64,000 nt of DNA from Epiperipatus broadwayi (GCA_028023455.1 JAQFVV010000012.1:6052499-6116498), one strand, 5' to 3'. Shown: positions 37,589 through 49,931, counted from the stretch's first letter. Notes: a model not told the origin generated them from the letters alone. A program made the numbers and translations.

Positions 37589-37720
37589 GCTATTGAGCTT
37601 GGATTGAAAATATTAATTGTGTTTTCAATTTCATTCTCATAGTTTTGTAGTTAAATAGAGTTAAAAGGTGTCTGCTGGAGGGTTGCATTAGATCCTAAGA
37701 TCTAAGTGCAGTGCTCTCAG

Positions 37721-37779
37721 ATCCAAGGTTTCTCACTGATGAAGGCCACAAGCCAGAAACTAGTCTGGGGATATTGGAT
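37721..37779 (+). ncRNA. Type-I hammerhead ribozyme, core intact (E37 unit 1)
   Basis: Core CTGATGA (37736-37742) and GAAA (37756-37759), predicted cleavage after C37765. Stem I: six inner pairs (37730-37735 with 37766-37771, two G-U), a 3'-side TA bulge, then ATCCAA/TTGGAT. Stem II is GGC/GCC with loop CACAA and an A-A mismatch at the base. Stem III is the palindrome ACTAGT. All universally conserved residues are present. Confidence 0.82.
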
Positions 37780-38020
37780 GAGTAGGCACTAGATAGGGAT
37801 TTTATGCACAAGCCTTCTGGCATCCATTGATTGCTCTTGTTAGCACAAGATGGCACTACTATATGGAGAGTTTTGCTTTGTTTTGAATTGTTTAATAACA
37901 ATTATGTGCTAGTATGAGATAGTGATAATGTGATGTTTAGTGGTTTAACACCAATCCTGCCTAATAGGATAGTGGTGGCTATGGTTGTTAAAGAGTCAAA
38001 GACACCAAAATGTATGGGTG

Positions 38021-38053
38021 CTGAATTGAGTTCAGACCCATATGACTATATAA
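38021..38053 (+). promoter_or_regulatory. Promoter-like module of E37 unit 2
   Basis: Palindrome CTGAATTGAGTTCAG (38021-38035) and TATATAA at 38047-38053, at the same spacing as unit 1. The sequence just upstream (CACCAAAATGTATGGGTG) recurs inverted in the 48.1-kb copy, so it belongs to the element and is not flank. Confidence 0.5.
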
Positions 38054-38186
38054 GCTATTGAGCTTGGATTGAAAATATTTAATTGTGTTTTCAATTTCAT
38101 TCTCATAGTTTTGTAGTTAAATAGAGTTAAAAGGTGGGTGCTGGAGGGTTGCATTAGATCCTAAGATCTAGGTGCAGTGCTCTCAG

Positions 38187-38246
38187 ATCCAAGACTCCTC
38201 ACTGATAAAGGCAACAAGCCAGAAACTAGTCTGGGGATATTGGATG
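38187..38246 (+). ncRNA. Hammerhead ribozyme with G8-to-A change (E37 unit 2)
   Basis: Same fold as unit 1, with stem I CTCCTCA/TGGGGA and GAAACTAGTC intact, but the core reads CTGATAA at 38202-38208. G8 serves as the general acid, so cleavage should be abolished or very weak. Predicted cleavage site after C38231, 466 nt from that of unit 1. Confidence 0.78.
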
Positions 38247-38364
38247 AGTAGGCACTAGATAGGGAGTTTATGCACAAGCCTTCTGGCATCCATTGATTGC
38301 TCTTGTTAGCACAAGATGGCACTACTATATGGAGAGTTTTGCTTTGTTTTTTATACAGATAATA

Positions 38365-41300
38365 GTTACAAAATGCATTGCTGTTTTTATCTCAACCTCG
38401 AATAGATTGCTTTCAATATCCTCAAAAAAAGCTATCATTATGAGTTTGTTAAATCTATCATTGCAAAACAGAAATGATGTATTCTATTAATATTCTGTTA
38501 AAGATCTTCAGCTTATTGATTGCAATTAGCTTTCATAAAATTCTATCTTGGAATACAATGCATTTTAGCTATAGAAATGTGAATTTCAAAAAGTTATTAG
38601 ATCTTAGATTATGGAGGAAATGATCCAGTATTAGAAAATCAGTAGATAATGTTGAACTTTTTTTTGTCCAAATAAAACATAAATCAGAGTTGTATCTGTT
38701 TCCCATTTATCTGAATGTAACGTTTCTCTTTCTTAGTATCATAAAATAGGTGCATATTTAAATCCATCTACTCTAAAAGTTGACAATCTGTTTGCTTATA
38801 AATGTGGAAGATGTAGAAATATTTGCAATAAGAGGTTAGGCCCAATTTATATCAAGAGTTCTTAAATATTGCATAAATGATATGAGAAGTTTATGATGGT
38901 GGGATCCTATTTCAATCTAATTGAATAATGACATGGAAACATAGTTTACATTAAAAACTATGCTTAGCTTTTTTGAAGAACTAATATCAAACTTAAATGT
39001 CGAATTATGTTTGTTTTAAAAATAAAACTTTTTGGTGTGATAACATTAAATCCTACAACATAGCAGAAAGGTAATTTTATTTTGACGCTGATTATTATCT
39101 GAAGGTCATTCCATTGATTGCCAATTATGGAGCCTGTTACAGTCTGAGTTCAATTCTTGTTATCATAAATAACACTTATACATATTACATTTATCAACAA
39201 ATAATATATATATATATATAATATAACAATAATAACATATCTTACATTTTATTTTACATCATTCTATTTCAGATGAGCTAATGAGTCACTTTATTATTAA
39301 TTTATTTTCTTTCTAACATTACAAGATGAATAGATGCTAAAATACTGCTCTTTCAATTTTAAAAAGTTTCATTAATAATACAAATTTTCACATGATCTTC
39401 AGTGTTTATATATACAATTACAATAATAATGAAAAATCAGAAGGATGAAAAAAAAATGAAAAATTTAAAAAATTGCTTTAAAATAATGATTTTAAAGCAA
39501 TTTTTTAAAGGTTATCTTTGGATTTTAAATATTTTAAAAGTTATTATTATTATAAATTATTAAAATAAATAAAAATTATTAATTTATGTTTAGGTGATCC
39601 TTCATATCAGAGATATTTGTGATAGGTTGTTTAAGTTAAATTACATTTGGTATCGGTCTAGTTGGCTATTTACATTTTAATTTTCTCTTTAATCACTAGA
39701 ATGACTTATCAAGAAATTGTAGATTTCTTTGCAAAAATGGCAATTTTTCCTAGAGGAAAGTTATAAATTCACTGTTTAATTTAAAACCTTTTGGTATTTA
39801 TTAGTTTTCATTGACCGGTCTTTCGTTTTTTTTTTTGGCAAACTTTTGTTTCTCTTTTAATTAGGAGGGGGAGAGAAATCAGGAAAACAAAAAATATGCC
39901 TTTTGTTGATTTACAAAAAGTAGATAAATTTCAAATAACCATTTTTTTATTTATAATTAAACGTAAGAAATCAGTTTGGAAATGTGGACTCTTCTTCTTT
40001 TGTCTAGAAAAAATAGGTGGGATGGGATAGAGAACTACAGTCTGGACATGGGATTCATACTACTAAATTTATAAATTTACTGTGTAGTCTGAAATCTTTA
40101 GTATTAGTTTTCATTAACAGGTTGTTTTTTTAATAACCTTTATTTTTTATAAATTCAATGTGAATTTAAAAAAAAAAGTCAAAGGCAAAAAGGGAAACAT
40201 TTTCCCAATGCTCATTTGCAAAAAAATAGTTTTATTTTTAACTTGTTAGAAATTATTTTCAAAATAAAATTTATGTTGATTTAAAATGTTTATTTGAAAT
40301 GATATTCATTTAATTTGTATTATTTTTTAGTTTTTAATTTTAAAAAAATTAAAATCAATAAAAGTTATTTTAAGCTGTTTTTTTTTTTTTTTTTTTTGGG
40401 GGGGGGGTGTTTCAAAAACACCCAGTTCAATTTTATTCCGAGTATTTGATTACATTGGATTGAATATAGCTGCATTACAGTCCACAAAGCAATTCACCTC
40501 TACCCTCACTTTTAAAAATCCAATAATAAAGAAGAAATTTAAAAAATTTTAAAGACAAAGTCACAAAAATTTCCAAAACAAATCTGTCAATTACAAATCT
40601 AAAGAGGTTGTCTAAATTAGATAATGCTATAGATGCATTTCGCTCCCCCCCCCCTTACATTTTAAAAAAGCCAATAAGATAAAATAATAAAAATTCCAAA
40701 ACAACGGAATTCTTGAAAACTTTCAATTGATCTTTTTTAAAAATTGGAAAAAATAAATACAACTAAAAGTTTGCAAAAAATGAGAGAGAGAGATGTGTCA
40801 AAACTAATATTACCAGATTTTTGATTACACATTGAATTTATGAATTAAGACATAATAGTATTACTAAAATAAATCATTTTTCTAAAGAAGTCTTTAAATT
40901 ATCAATTAGTCACGATGTCAAAGCATTATTTAAAGAGTTGATACCTTATATTATTATTTTTTTTAAAAAATTATAGAGATGGTTTTTCAGCATAATCTTT
41001 CTATAACATATATATGCAAGTTGTAGCAGTCCATCGTTACACAGTTTTATATATATGCTGAAGATCTATTGAATAAGACAAATTTCTACTTTAGGTTAGA
41101 AAGAGCAGCACTCCATTAAAGAATAATTAGATAATTTATTGACCAGTTTTACTTGTTTAAATAGATTGGTTATAAGCTGATTACTGAAAAAAATCTTAAG
41201 TTTATTTGAGAATTTTTCAACTTCATGAAATATTTTTTATTTGTTATGGAATTAAAACTTGCATTATGAGCAGAGTAAGATAATATTCTAACAACACCAT

Positions 41301-41396
41301 AGGGCTATATTGCAAGCAAGCTGCCATGTGTGAGGGTGTAGGTTGTGTGGGGAACAGAGGTGCTTGGTACTGGAATACCAAAACACCAAGACATTT
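38365..41396. other. AT-rich DNA, no gene; hairpin and homopolymer tracts
   Basis: Contains the hairpin at 39464-39509 and a T19-then-G10 tract at 40379-40407, plus C10 near 40645. No coding exon recognised. The minus ORF at 41244-41441 has no motif. Confidence 0.45.
39464..39509. repeat. Perfect 21-bp hairpin
   Basis: Arms 39464-39484 and 39489-39509 are exact inverted repeats (TTTAAAAAATTGCTTTAAAAT) around the tetraloop AATG. Possibly a transcription-related hairpin or a small foldback; AT-rich, so chance is not negligible. Confidence 0.7.
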
Positions 41397-41850
41397 AATA
41401 AAATTTATATGTAAATAAAATTGATTACATTTTCGAATCATTAAAAATACATTCTGAGTGTAAATATTTTTTATTTAAATATAAGATGAATACTTTTTCA
41501 GACAAACTTATTTGTGACAATTATCTGGGCTTCAAATTTCTAGGCACGAGCTTGAAAAATACTATATATACACTTTTATCATTACGCTAAACTGAACAGA
41601 CCAATGCAATTTTGTCATGATAATTAATAAAACATAAGTAAATGTTCAGATTTTTATATTCAGAAACACATTCTGATTGTAAATATTTATTATTTAAACA
41701 TAAGAGAAACATTTCTTTACATAAACTTATTGTGGCAGTTTCTTTAGGCTTGAAATATATTACATATATACTCTATCATTGCACAAAACCGAAGAGGCTG
41801 ATTGTCACTATAATTAATAAAATTTATGTGTAAATAAAAATGTTTAGATT
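41397..41850. repeat. Diverged tandem repeat, about 219-bp period
   Basis: AATAAAATTTATATGTAAATA at 41397 recurs in diverged form at 41627 and 41816, and ATTCTGAGTGTAAATA at 41451 recurs at 41670. Two unit copies with substitutions and indels. Function unknown. Confidence 0.7.
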
Positions 41851-42887
41851 TCCCATTCATTTTTATTTAAATATCCTTAATTTGTATAAAAAATGACATT
41901 ATTAATAATTTATTTAAAAATAAAACTTATTTTTAAAATATTGTTTCATTAATAGTAATTCTGCATACGATGAAATTATCTTTATCCATACTGTTTTACA
42001 AGTCCTAAACATGTTATTTACTTGGGAATATTGGTAAAATGTTCAACTCTGAAATGTCAGGTCTGGGTTTGATGCTGTATTATGCTAACATTTTTTAGTG
42101 TTATCTTTTCTTTTTTTGTTATTATTATCCCTATTATCTTTTTACATGTTTTATCAAATAGCTTTTTCTATTTTTAATAATGACATTATCTGTTTTTTAG
42201 ATGGTGTATTATCTTTTTACATGTTTTACTAAACAGCTTTTTTTTTTATTCATTCTTTAGCTAAAACCTCACAATCGATCCATCCATAATCTACACTATG
42301 GTTCAAGTCTAAGAAAAATAAGTATAAAAAAAAAACAATTTTTAAAAAGATATTATTGCATGCTAAATTATTTAATTCTTAACAAATTTCATGGGAAAAT
42401 GTTTATTATTGAATGAAAACAAGTGAAAATATTGTTACTGTAATAAATAATCTGTTTATATATTTATAAACTGGAGATTTATACAAACAAGTTTTGTACA
42501 GGGAGATTTTGATTTAAAAATAAATTGATTTGGAAAACAAAGAACTTTCTTTTTAACAAGAAAGTGTTAATGGGATATAAGAGTTATATCAGCTGTGTTT
42601 TTTTTAATTGACCTAGTTTGATGGTCTTTGTAAAATATAAACAATGTAAGTAAGAAAATTTAAAATATTGGTATACTAAATTATAGTTTTTGATTGTGGA
42701 ATAACACCAGATAAAAAATTAAATAGCAATGTTAATGTAAATATATTATTATTGAAGAAATATAATACAAAATGTGAATAAGTTTATGCATGATAGATTT
42801 TCAATGGATTTTCAAACAAACAACTGCTTTTAATGAATATCTGATCTGCTGGTTAAAGTTGATCTAAGTATTGATTAAGAAAGAATA
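41851..42887. other. AT-rich DNA upstream of the candidate gene
   Basis: No promoter or exon firmly recognised. A weak B-box-like TGGGTTTGATG near 42064. Confidence 0.4.
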
Positions 42888-42989
42888 ATGGAGATAAGCC
42901 AGCTGCCAAGCTCTCTTTGTTCCTTGCTACGAAGGATGGAGCTTTCAAAGAATCATATTCTGAATGTACATAATATTTTTAATAACCAG
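42888..42989 (+). CDS. Candidate exon 1 of a 55-residue membrane microprotein
   Basis: ATG at 42888, with an in-frame stop 12 nt upstream, opens 34 codons (starts MEISQLPSSLCSLLRRMEL, ends FNNQ) that run into a canonical donor, CAG|GTAAGT, at 42989/42990, phase 0. The composition is less AT-biased than the chance ORFs nearby. Paired with 45581-45646 it gives a short cytosolic or matrix N-terminus followed by a transmembrane C-terminus. Not recognised as a known family. It could equally be an internal exon with its acceptor further upstream. Confidence 0.38.
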
Positions 42990-45580
42990 GTAAGTAACAT
43001 ACATTATGTAATCACTTATATAATATCAAAGCCAGCCTGAGAAGAGGAAGGGAGCTGTGCAATGCTTTAATTGCTATTATTTGAATTTTACATGTAAGGT
43101 GATTTATTTTAAAAGATTTTAATGGAAAGATTTTTAATCAAGATGACATGGCAAGTCTATTTAATATGTTTTATTTTAGCGTGGGTTTTATTCTTTGTGT
43201 TTATTTTATAGAAATAAATGAATAAAACACTTATAGTATTTACCAAACACATTAAAAGATTAAAGCTATATTTTCAAGTTGTTGGGTTGTTTTTTCTGCA
43301 AAGCATTGGGAAAAAATGTCTTTTAATTTAATAATTTTATTTCATAGAATGGAGAGATGGGCGCTAAAATTGACCTTGCACAAAGATGTTTCTTAGCCAC
43401 TTGGTAGACTTGATTGCAAGAACAATTTAACTCTGATTTAATTAATTAAATAATGTCATCCCTCGTGAGCAAATGTGAAATTCAGTTCAGGATGAAGTAC
43501 AGATATTTACAAATTATTAATTTTTTTGAATTTTCAAACATTATTTGATATTAATTCAAACTTTCTAATATAGCTCGAATATTTTTTGATTGATTTCGGT
43601 AAGATGCTTATCAAATTGTCTTGATATATAATCCTTTCTAAATATGTTTGGAGAATTTTTTAAAAACAAAAAACAATGCATTTATTTAAATGATTCAAAA
43701 GTCGTGCTTTTATTTATCTTTTAAAACATTATATATTTTCAACTTTCAATTATCGGATGCTTTTTTTTTTTTTTCAGAATGATTTGGCTTATTTATTAAA
43801 ACTCTCTGTTGGTCCTCTTCTTTTTTTCATCTAAGTATTATTCTTATAAGACTTTACATATTTTTCTAAGAAAATAGATTACCTCTTAATATAATTATTT
43901 CAATTGTTTATTTGTGCTAATCAAATATCCTCAGATTCTTTTCCCACATTATGCATGGAATTCTGAAAAGAGTTCATTACAATACACTACCCTTAAAAAG
44001 TAATATTTTTTTATAAACAATGTTTTTCAAAATCTCATTTCTGCATGTATAAAGAATTGAGAAATATTGTAATTGATACAATTTTGATCTTTTATTTTAT
44101 TTCTGCAGTTTTTTAAATTTGTTTATTAGTATTACAGATTGTTTGCATTTGTATTTTTATTTACTCATAAATTTACAATAAAATATAGTTTTGTTGAGAA
44201 ATAATTAAAAAAAAAAAGATATTATCAACATGCGGGTCATGTAATAAAGACATTAGCGCTGCCAAGTGGTTAGAATTTGAATGAGTTCTATGGAAACATA
44301 AGATTTCTATGGTAACATATTCAACACAAATCATGTGAAATGTTGTCAGTCTAAAGAGACTAATTTTACACAGGAATCATTAACCAACTGATAAAACTTA
44401 GATTAGAAAGATGAAACACTATTTTCAAATATCATAAAGATGCAAGCTTGGAACATAAAGCAATTTAAAAAGCAGAATTGAAAACATATATTTAAAAATA
44501 CTATTTCTTTAATATTATAGAAATAATTGTAAAGTCATATATAATGTATTTAAGTGTGTACGAGTTTATGTATATATCCATTGTGAGAATAAAATGAATG
44601 TAGAACTTACTGAAGTTTAATAACTGACTTAAAAAGAGTGATTGGTAGATTAAAACAAAAAAAGATCGTTATATGTTTACTATAGTCATTTTACTTTTTT
44701 TTTTTTGTAAAGCTGAGATAACATATGGATCTAATAAAATAATATTACAATTCTATCAAATTAGCATGTGATACTATTTCACAAGATAAAAATATTTTGG
44801 ATAAACGCAGAGAAAATTTGGATCAGCATTTGAATAATAATACAAGTATTCAGATAACTATAGTTAATGATATTATCTCATTTAGATTTTGGCAAAAAAA
44901 ATATCCACTTTTGTGAAATAAAAATAGTCTTTAATAATATTAAAAATAGTAAAACTGCCTTTCCAATGAGAAAATAATTTGATATTTTCAAATTTAGTGA
45001 TGATAGGATAGTTTCAAAACTATAGCACTATGTTTAGCGTTGGTGGTCGAGTGGTCAGCACAGCTGCCTTATAAGCAATTGTCCTGGGTTTGCGGGTTCG
45101 CTTCCTGGCCGATGCTTTGACACATGAAAAAAAACTATAGCACTATGCCATATGATTTTAAGAATGCTTTTATTTTTCCAATTTATAAAATGAAGAGAGG
45201 ATAAAAAAAGGATGTAGTAGTTAATGTATATGAGAATCATTTTTACAGTTTTCCAAAATTGCTTGTGTAGGTTTAAGTTAAAGTAGCATATTCTTCTTCA
45301 AAAAGTAAAATATTAAATTGGAAAATTTGTAATAAATTCTTGCACCAATCCACCTGCTATTTATATTCTGAATGCATATAATTTATTTATTTTTGAATGA
45401 AATCTGTATTTTTAAAATCATTTGTAAAAATGTATATTAATTCTAACTTCACAAGAAAAAATATAGAATAAGATAGAAAGGCAAAAAATTAATAATAAAG
45501 ATGCTCACATATATTTTATGCTATTCCTTTAATCTGTTCATTTGACTTCTTAAAATGCTGTATATTAATTTCTTTTGCAG
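42990..45580 (+). other. Putative intron of the candidate gene
   Basis: GTAAGT at the 5' end and a pyrimidine-rich TTTCTTTTGCAG at the 3' end. Interior is AT-rich and carries SINE copy 4. Nothing else recognised. Confidence 0.35.
45033..45130 (+). mobile_element. tRNA-derived SINE, copy 4
   Basis: Complete plus-strand SINE with a perfect 17-bp TSD (AAAACTATAGCACTATG) at 45016-45032 and 45131-45147. Starts TTTAGCGTTGGTGGTCGAG, A box TGGTCGAGTGG, B box GCGGGTTCGCTTCC, ends GATGCTTTGACACATG plus A-tail. Confidence 0.95.
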
Positions 45581-45646
45581 TGGATGTGGTCTGGTGGTGT
45601 TGTAGCAATATCAATAACAACAGTAGCCATAAGAAAAAAAAGGTAG
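45581..45646 (+). CDS. Candidate exon 2: transmembrane C-terminus
   Basis: Preceded by a good acceptor (TTTCTTTTGCAG). In phase 0 it reads WMWSGGVVAISITTVAI, then RKKR and a stop at 45644-45646: about 17 hydrophobic residues capped by basic residues, the pattern of a C-terminal membrane anchor. The phase agrees with the donor at 42989. The 2.6-kb intron holds a SINE. Alternative phases are open too, so transcript evidence is needed. Confidence 0.38.
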   Translation, partial: WMWSGGVVAISITTVAIRKKR

Positions 45647-47808
45647 TTATTTTTTATATATCAGAGAATTTAAGGAAGCCATATTAGATGATACTCAGTA
45701 CAGACATCACAAAAGAAAGAGAAAATCATACCTTAGTTTATGTTTATAATTGTTAACTGAAGTGTTCATCAAAATGAGGGAATTTGTGATGAGAGAAATC
45801 AAGAAAGTCAATTACTTTGTACAATCCTATTTGATTTTTTAGATCCATTAATTCACAAAAAAAAAATCTAAACATGTCAGGACAATCAAAAAGGTAGTGA
45901 CTTCAAACATTTTTAAATCCTGTCTTGATAACTTATCTTTGTTTTTTTGTGTTTTTTTTTTTTTTTTGGATTTCATGTGCTTTGTGAGATTACTTCAAGA
46001 AAATATTTCAAATGACTAAAACTTGATATTTTATGAAGATTATTAAGATCATGATTAATTTTGCATAATAATTGTGTAATAATTATTAAAAATCAATAAT
46101 ATATTATTACATATTCATTTTATTCGTAAATATTTTATTTTAAAAAATAGGAAGTTATGATTACCATTGCAATGTTGACAGGACAAATAATGGAACAAAC
46201 TGTTTGCTAGCATTCCATTACTGACAATCTGATAGAATATATTGTAATATCATAAAAAAATATTTTTAAAAAAATAATATTTTATAGCATAATTTGTTAG
46301 TGTTATCAGATATTGATTTTTATTTGTTAATTAATAAAAAAGATTTCATTTGTTTTCTGAAATCAATCTGTTCCTTCTGATCATTGAATGCTGAAGCAGT
46401 TTTTTGTTTTTATTATAATCTAATTTTTCAGTATTTGCTAAATTCAAATATAATTTTTTAGAATTTATTTCATTTTTAAATGTAAATATCTATCAAATTA
46501 AAGCAAATATATTATATTCTGATATAGAATAACAGTTTAGTACTAAAATTAAAGTTGAAAGTTTACAGTCAGGGAAACAATTAAATCTGCCACATATCAA
46601 GCAAAATGAAAGAATTAATAACTAAATGATATAACATAGTCCCCCCCCCCCCCTTCCCCTTTCTCCCTCCCCCCCCCGGGTGGGGGGGGGCGGCCCCGGC
46701 CCACCCACAGAACAAAAATTTCAATAATGAAAAATTAAAATATATGCCATTATTTCATTGACACACCCATTTAGGGCAGGGGGCTTGTAATAATACAGAT
46801 TTATCCAAGTATGACATTTTTTTATATTATAAACTATTTTAACCCCAAATAAAGAGATTGACTAATCATAAAAGTATTGAAAAGAGGTGGTTCTATTGAT
46901 TGATGACTTATATTTAATTAAAATCAAATATATAATTTTAATAAAATACATTTATAAAATTATATTATTTTAAAAAGTTGTTTACATAGTTGCAAATAAA
47001 TCACATGTATTCTCTAGTTAGTGAATATTAACAGAGGGTGGTTTAGAAATAAACAAGTAATATCTTCTTAGAAAAGAGATAATTGAAAATATGTATTTAT
47101 AAATAAAAAATTATAAAGTTCAAATTAAATAATTTAGATATGAATTCCAAAGGTTGGAAAAGAATTTTTGTATTTATAAAAATATTTGTAAATATATTTA
47201 ATAGTTTAATCAAAGTTAAATCTCATAATATGTTAATGTTGAGCAAAAAATAATTGATTAATGGTAATTATCAGATTTAATTAAAGTTAGAATGAAGAAA
47301 GAAAAACAGCAAACAAAAAAAAACAAGTTGAGATTTCTTATTGTGGGTGAAAATCAAAAGTATTGTGTAATTAATAAAATTAATGACCCTATCAAAATAT
47401 GGGAAGATTTCAAATTATAGCAATTGTCACTCATTGCAATAAGCCTTTGACCATTATTTATCTTCAAAAAATTTAGCTGCTAACATATTTTTTATTACAT
47501 ATATAAACATAGTTACAATAGTAAATTTCTATAAAATGCAAATGATGAAATCCATGTGCTAAGTCATTTATCATGTACCAGTTGGAGCTCAAATAACATA
47601 AGTCTTTCAACCATGAAAAATAATTATAGTGATTCTAAAAATGGAGATAACTATAAAATGTAGCTTTTTCTTAATTATAGTAGACCTGTTTTTTTATTGT
47701 CTTCAGTCACATAGCCTGTTTATTAAAGAAGATTATCAACACTAAGATAAAGTCAACTCAAATCAACCTATAGATATAAAAGTAATCTTAAATAATATTG
47801 AAGACACA
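45647..47808. other. AT-rich DNA, nothing recognised apart from a C/G homopolymer block
   Basis: No gene or element ends identified. Poly-T near 45950. Confidence 0.45.
46641..46709. other. C- and G-homopolymer block
   Basis: C13, CCTCC-type tracts, C9, then GGGTG9 and CGGCCCCGGCCC in otherwise AT-rich DNA. It resembles the ends of the 17.9-18.5-kb island and looks like low-quality consensus or a collapsed simple repeat. Confidence 0.6.
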
Positions 47809-47819
47809 ATTTCTCAAAT

Positions 47820-48251
47820 GTTATTAACAGGCAAAACTTTCCATACAGTAGTGCCAGTCAGTGCAAGCCAGAGTAATCAATGGATGCCAGAAGGCTTGTG
47901 CATAAAATCTCTATCTAGTATCTACTCATCCAATATCTCCAGACTAGTTTTTAGCTTGTGGCTTTTATCAGTGATGAGCCTTGGATCTGAGAGCATTGCA
48001 CCTAGATCTTAGGATCTAATGCAACCCTCCAGTAGCCACCTTTTATCTCTACTTAACTACAAAACTATGAGAATAAAACTGAAAACACAATAATATTTTC
48101 AATCCAAGCTCATTAGCTTATATAGTCATATAGGTCTGAACTCAGTTCAGTACCCATACATTTTGGCTTGCACTGAGTGGTACTACTGTATGGAAAGTTT
48201 TGCCTGTTTAAATAACAGTTATGAGCAAGCATAAGAAATGGTGATCATGTG
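47820..48251. mobile_element. Hammerhead element, subfamily A, copy E48
   Basis: 432-bp copy with an 11-bp TSD (ATTTCTCAAAT) at 47809-47819 and 48252-48262. The left 330 bp are the unit in minus orientation (arm, hammerhead, TATA-like box complement at 48118-48124, palindrome at about 48136-48150, then the CCATACATTTTGG leader). A short plus-strand end follows (GCACTGAGTGGTACTACTG to GTGATCATGTG). The open frame at 47818-48012 lies entirely in the repeat and is not a gene. Confidence 0.8.
47928..47986 (-). ncRNA. Decayed hammerhead ribozyme (E48)
   Basis: Minus strand: stem-I halves and ACTAGTC are present, but the core reads CTGATAA (G8 to A) and AAAA in place of GAAA (G12 to A). Two catalytic-residue changes; predicted inactive. 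Confidence 0.72.
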
Positions 48252-48262
48252 ATTTCTCAAAT

Positions 48263-49271
48263 ATTTATCTTTAACTTACCAATGAAGACATAAAAGTATA
48301 CATTTGATATTAAGCTTACATAGTTATTGAAGAAGCTATAGTAAGGTATTTTTTAAAAAAGAATTGTAATATATACATATGTAATTTTAATATTCATGTG
48401 TTGAGATTGTTTAAATAAACTATTTTTATTACTTTCTTTATTAAGTTGTCTGTGCCATTTTAAACTTATTGGTCTCATTATAAATACATACACAACACTT
48501 TACTATAGTTCCTGGCAAAACATGTTCTGTGCTAGAAGAAATATTAAAATGTCATAGGAGAAACTGACAGGATATGGCAGACAATAATGTATCCATAGGC
48601 ATTTTTTTTTGAATAGAAAATGGGATTCGAAATTAGGATTATTACATTTTTAATTGAAAGAGTGTTTAATATTAATAATTAATATATTTAAAATAATGAG
48701 CGATTTTAAATATTTGTTAAATTAAAAACTGCATTTTTGTAATTATTTAGTAATTTAAAATTTTATTACAGTGTTTAAATGGGTATTTTGTGTAAGTGCA
48801 AACATATGTCCATATTCATATTTGCTTTTATACATATGTGAGAATATTGATTTTAAATAACTATATTTTCATTTTCTGCTCTTGTTATAATAGCTGTGAA
48901 TGTAATATTAGTGGTGAAGATTACATGATAATATTAAGCCAATAATTAATTAAGATGGAAGAATCATGAAGTTGATTGAATGTTGGGAAAAAACATTTGA
49001 AAAAATGGTAAAAAGTTTGCAATGCAATTTTTTTTTTATTGATTTAGTATTTATTTATAATAAATGATCTAGATAATACTGTAAATAAAAATACAATAAA
49101 ACTTAATGATTGTATTTTTATATTGGACTATTTACATCATCTAATATGTGTGTTGAATGTCTTTAGAAAAGTTTAATTTTATTTAAATATTCCAAATACA
49201 GTCAATGGTTAGTAATATCACAGAAAACAGGTGAGTATATGCACCAACTATTAGTAATATCACAGCAAACA
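48263..49271. other. AT-rich DNA, nothing recognised
   Basis: No gene or element ends identified. Confidence 0.45.
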
Positions 49272-49279
49272 GGTTAGGG

Positions 49280-49625
49280 CAGGGGTCCCCAACCTTTTTG
49301 CACTTAAGAGCACATTCTATAATACTGGCCAGGTAGCAGGCACCATTTATTTGTTCAATGTAAATTTATAGTTGGATATTGTTAATAATGCACATAATGT
49401 ACAAAAAAATATTTATTTCAAAAATAAAATTTTATCATATAATTAACATTTATATTTTTATGCAGTAAAAATATAGTATGCCCTACAATTTGATTACAAT
49501 ATAATACAATAATTTATAAGAAATTTAAAAAATTAAATTTATTTCTACAAGATAAATAATTTTTTATCGTGTTTGGATAGCGGCGGGCACCATGGTGGCC
49601 GTGGGCATTGGGTTGGTAACCTCTG
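49280..49625. mobile_element. hAT-type MITE, family N1 copy 2
   Basis: 346 bp, same family as 6050-6446 with the same orientation of internal blocks (TATAGTTGGATATTGTTAAT, GATAGCGGCGGGCACCA). Left end CAGGGGTCCCCAACC; right end GGTTGGTAACCTCTG is mutated. TSD GGTTAGGG (49272-49279) versus GGTTAGGA (49626-49633), seven of eight. Older than copy 1 and shorter by about 50 bp. Confidence 0.9.
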
Positions 49626-49829
49626 GGTTAGGATATGTAAAATTAGCTTGCTTAAAAAAATGTCTGCTTTTGTAGTTAAACTGAAGGTCAATTATTTTAT
49701 AAATCATCTCAGATTGTCAGAGAACATATTGTTGCTAAACAATTAATTAAATCCAATGGAAAGCTATAAAAAAGTATTGTCATTTTATTACTATTCAATA
49801 TTTAAAAAAAGGCCTTCCAATTTTTTTTT

Positions 49830-49931
49830 GTCTTGCATTGGTAGTCGAGAGGTCAGCGTGATTGCCTTGCACTAGCAGGTAGTTGCCCGGGTTGCGGGTT
49901 CGCGTCCCGGCCGATGCTATGACGCTTAAAA
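49830..49931 (+). mobile_element. tRNA-derived SINE, copy 5
   Basis: Plus-strand copy starting GTCTTGCATTGGTAGTCGAG, with a good B box (GCGGGTTCGCGTCCCGG) and ending GATGCTATGACGCTT plus A12. The TSD is not clear; AAAAAAAGG occurs on both sides but is low-complexity. Confidence 0.88.

Larger units (their letters stand above)
37420..38351 (+). mobile_element. Hammerhead element with two tandem units, subfamily A, copy E37
   Basis: The most complete copy, flanked by a perfect 13-bp TSD (TATACAGATAATA) at 37407-37419 and 38352-38364. From left to right: an inverted tail segment (starts AACCACTAAACATCACATG, to about 37555); unit 1 (37556-38020) with palindrome, TATA-like box, hammerhead, arm and tail; then unit 2 (38021-38351), the same as unit 1 but cut after TTTTGCTTTG. 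The unit period is about 465 bp. TSD length, truncation and tandem units fit retro-insertion of a multimeric RNA. No protein is encoded; the short ORFs here lie in the repeat. Resembles PLE tandem LTRs or retrozymes. Confidence 0.85.

Noticed and set aside
37695-37901. Minus-strand ORF with a peptide similar to the plus-strand ORF at 47818-48012 (shared SNQWMPEGLCIKSLSS)
   Set aside because: Both lie entirely in the arm and ribozyme region of the hammerhead repeat; the similarity comes from shared repeat DNA, and other copies carry stops.
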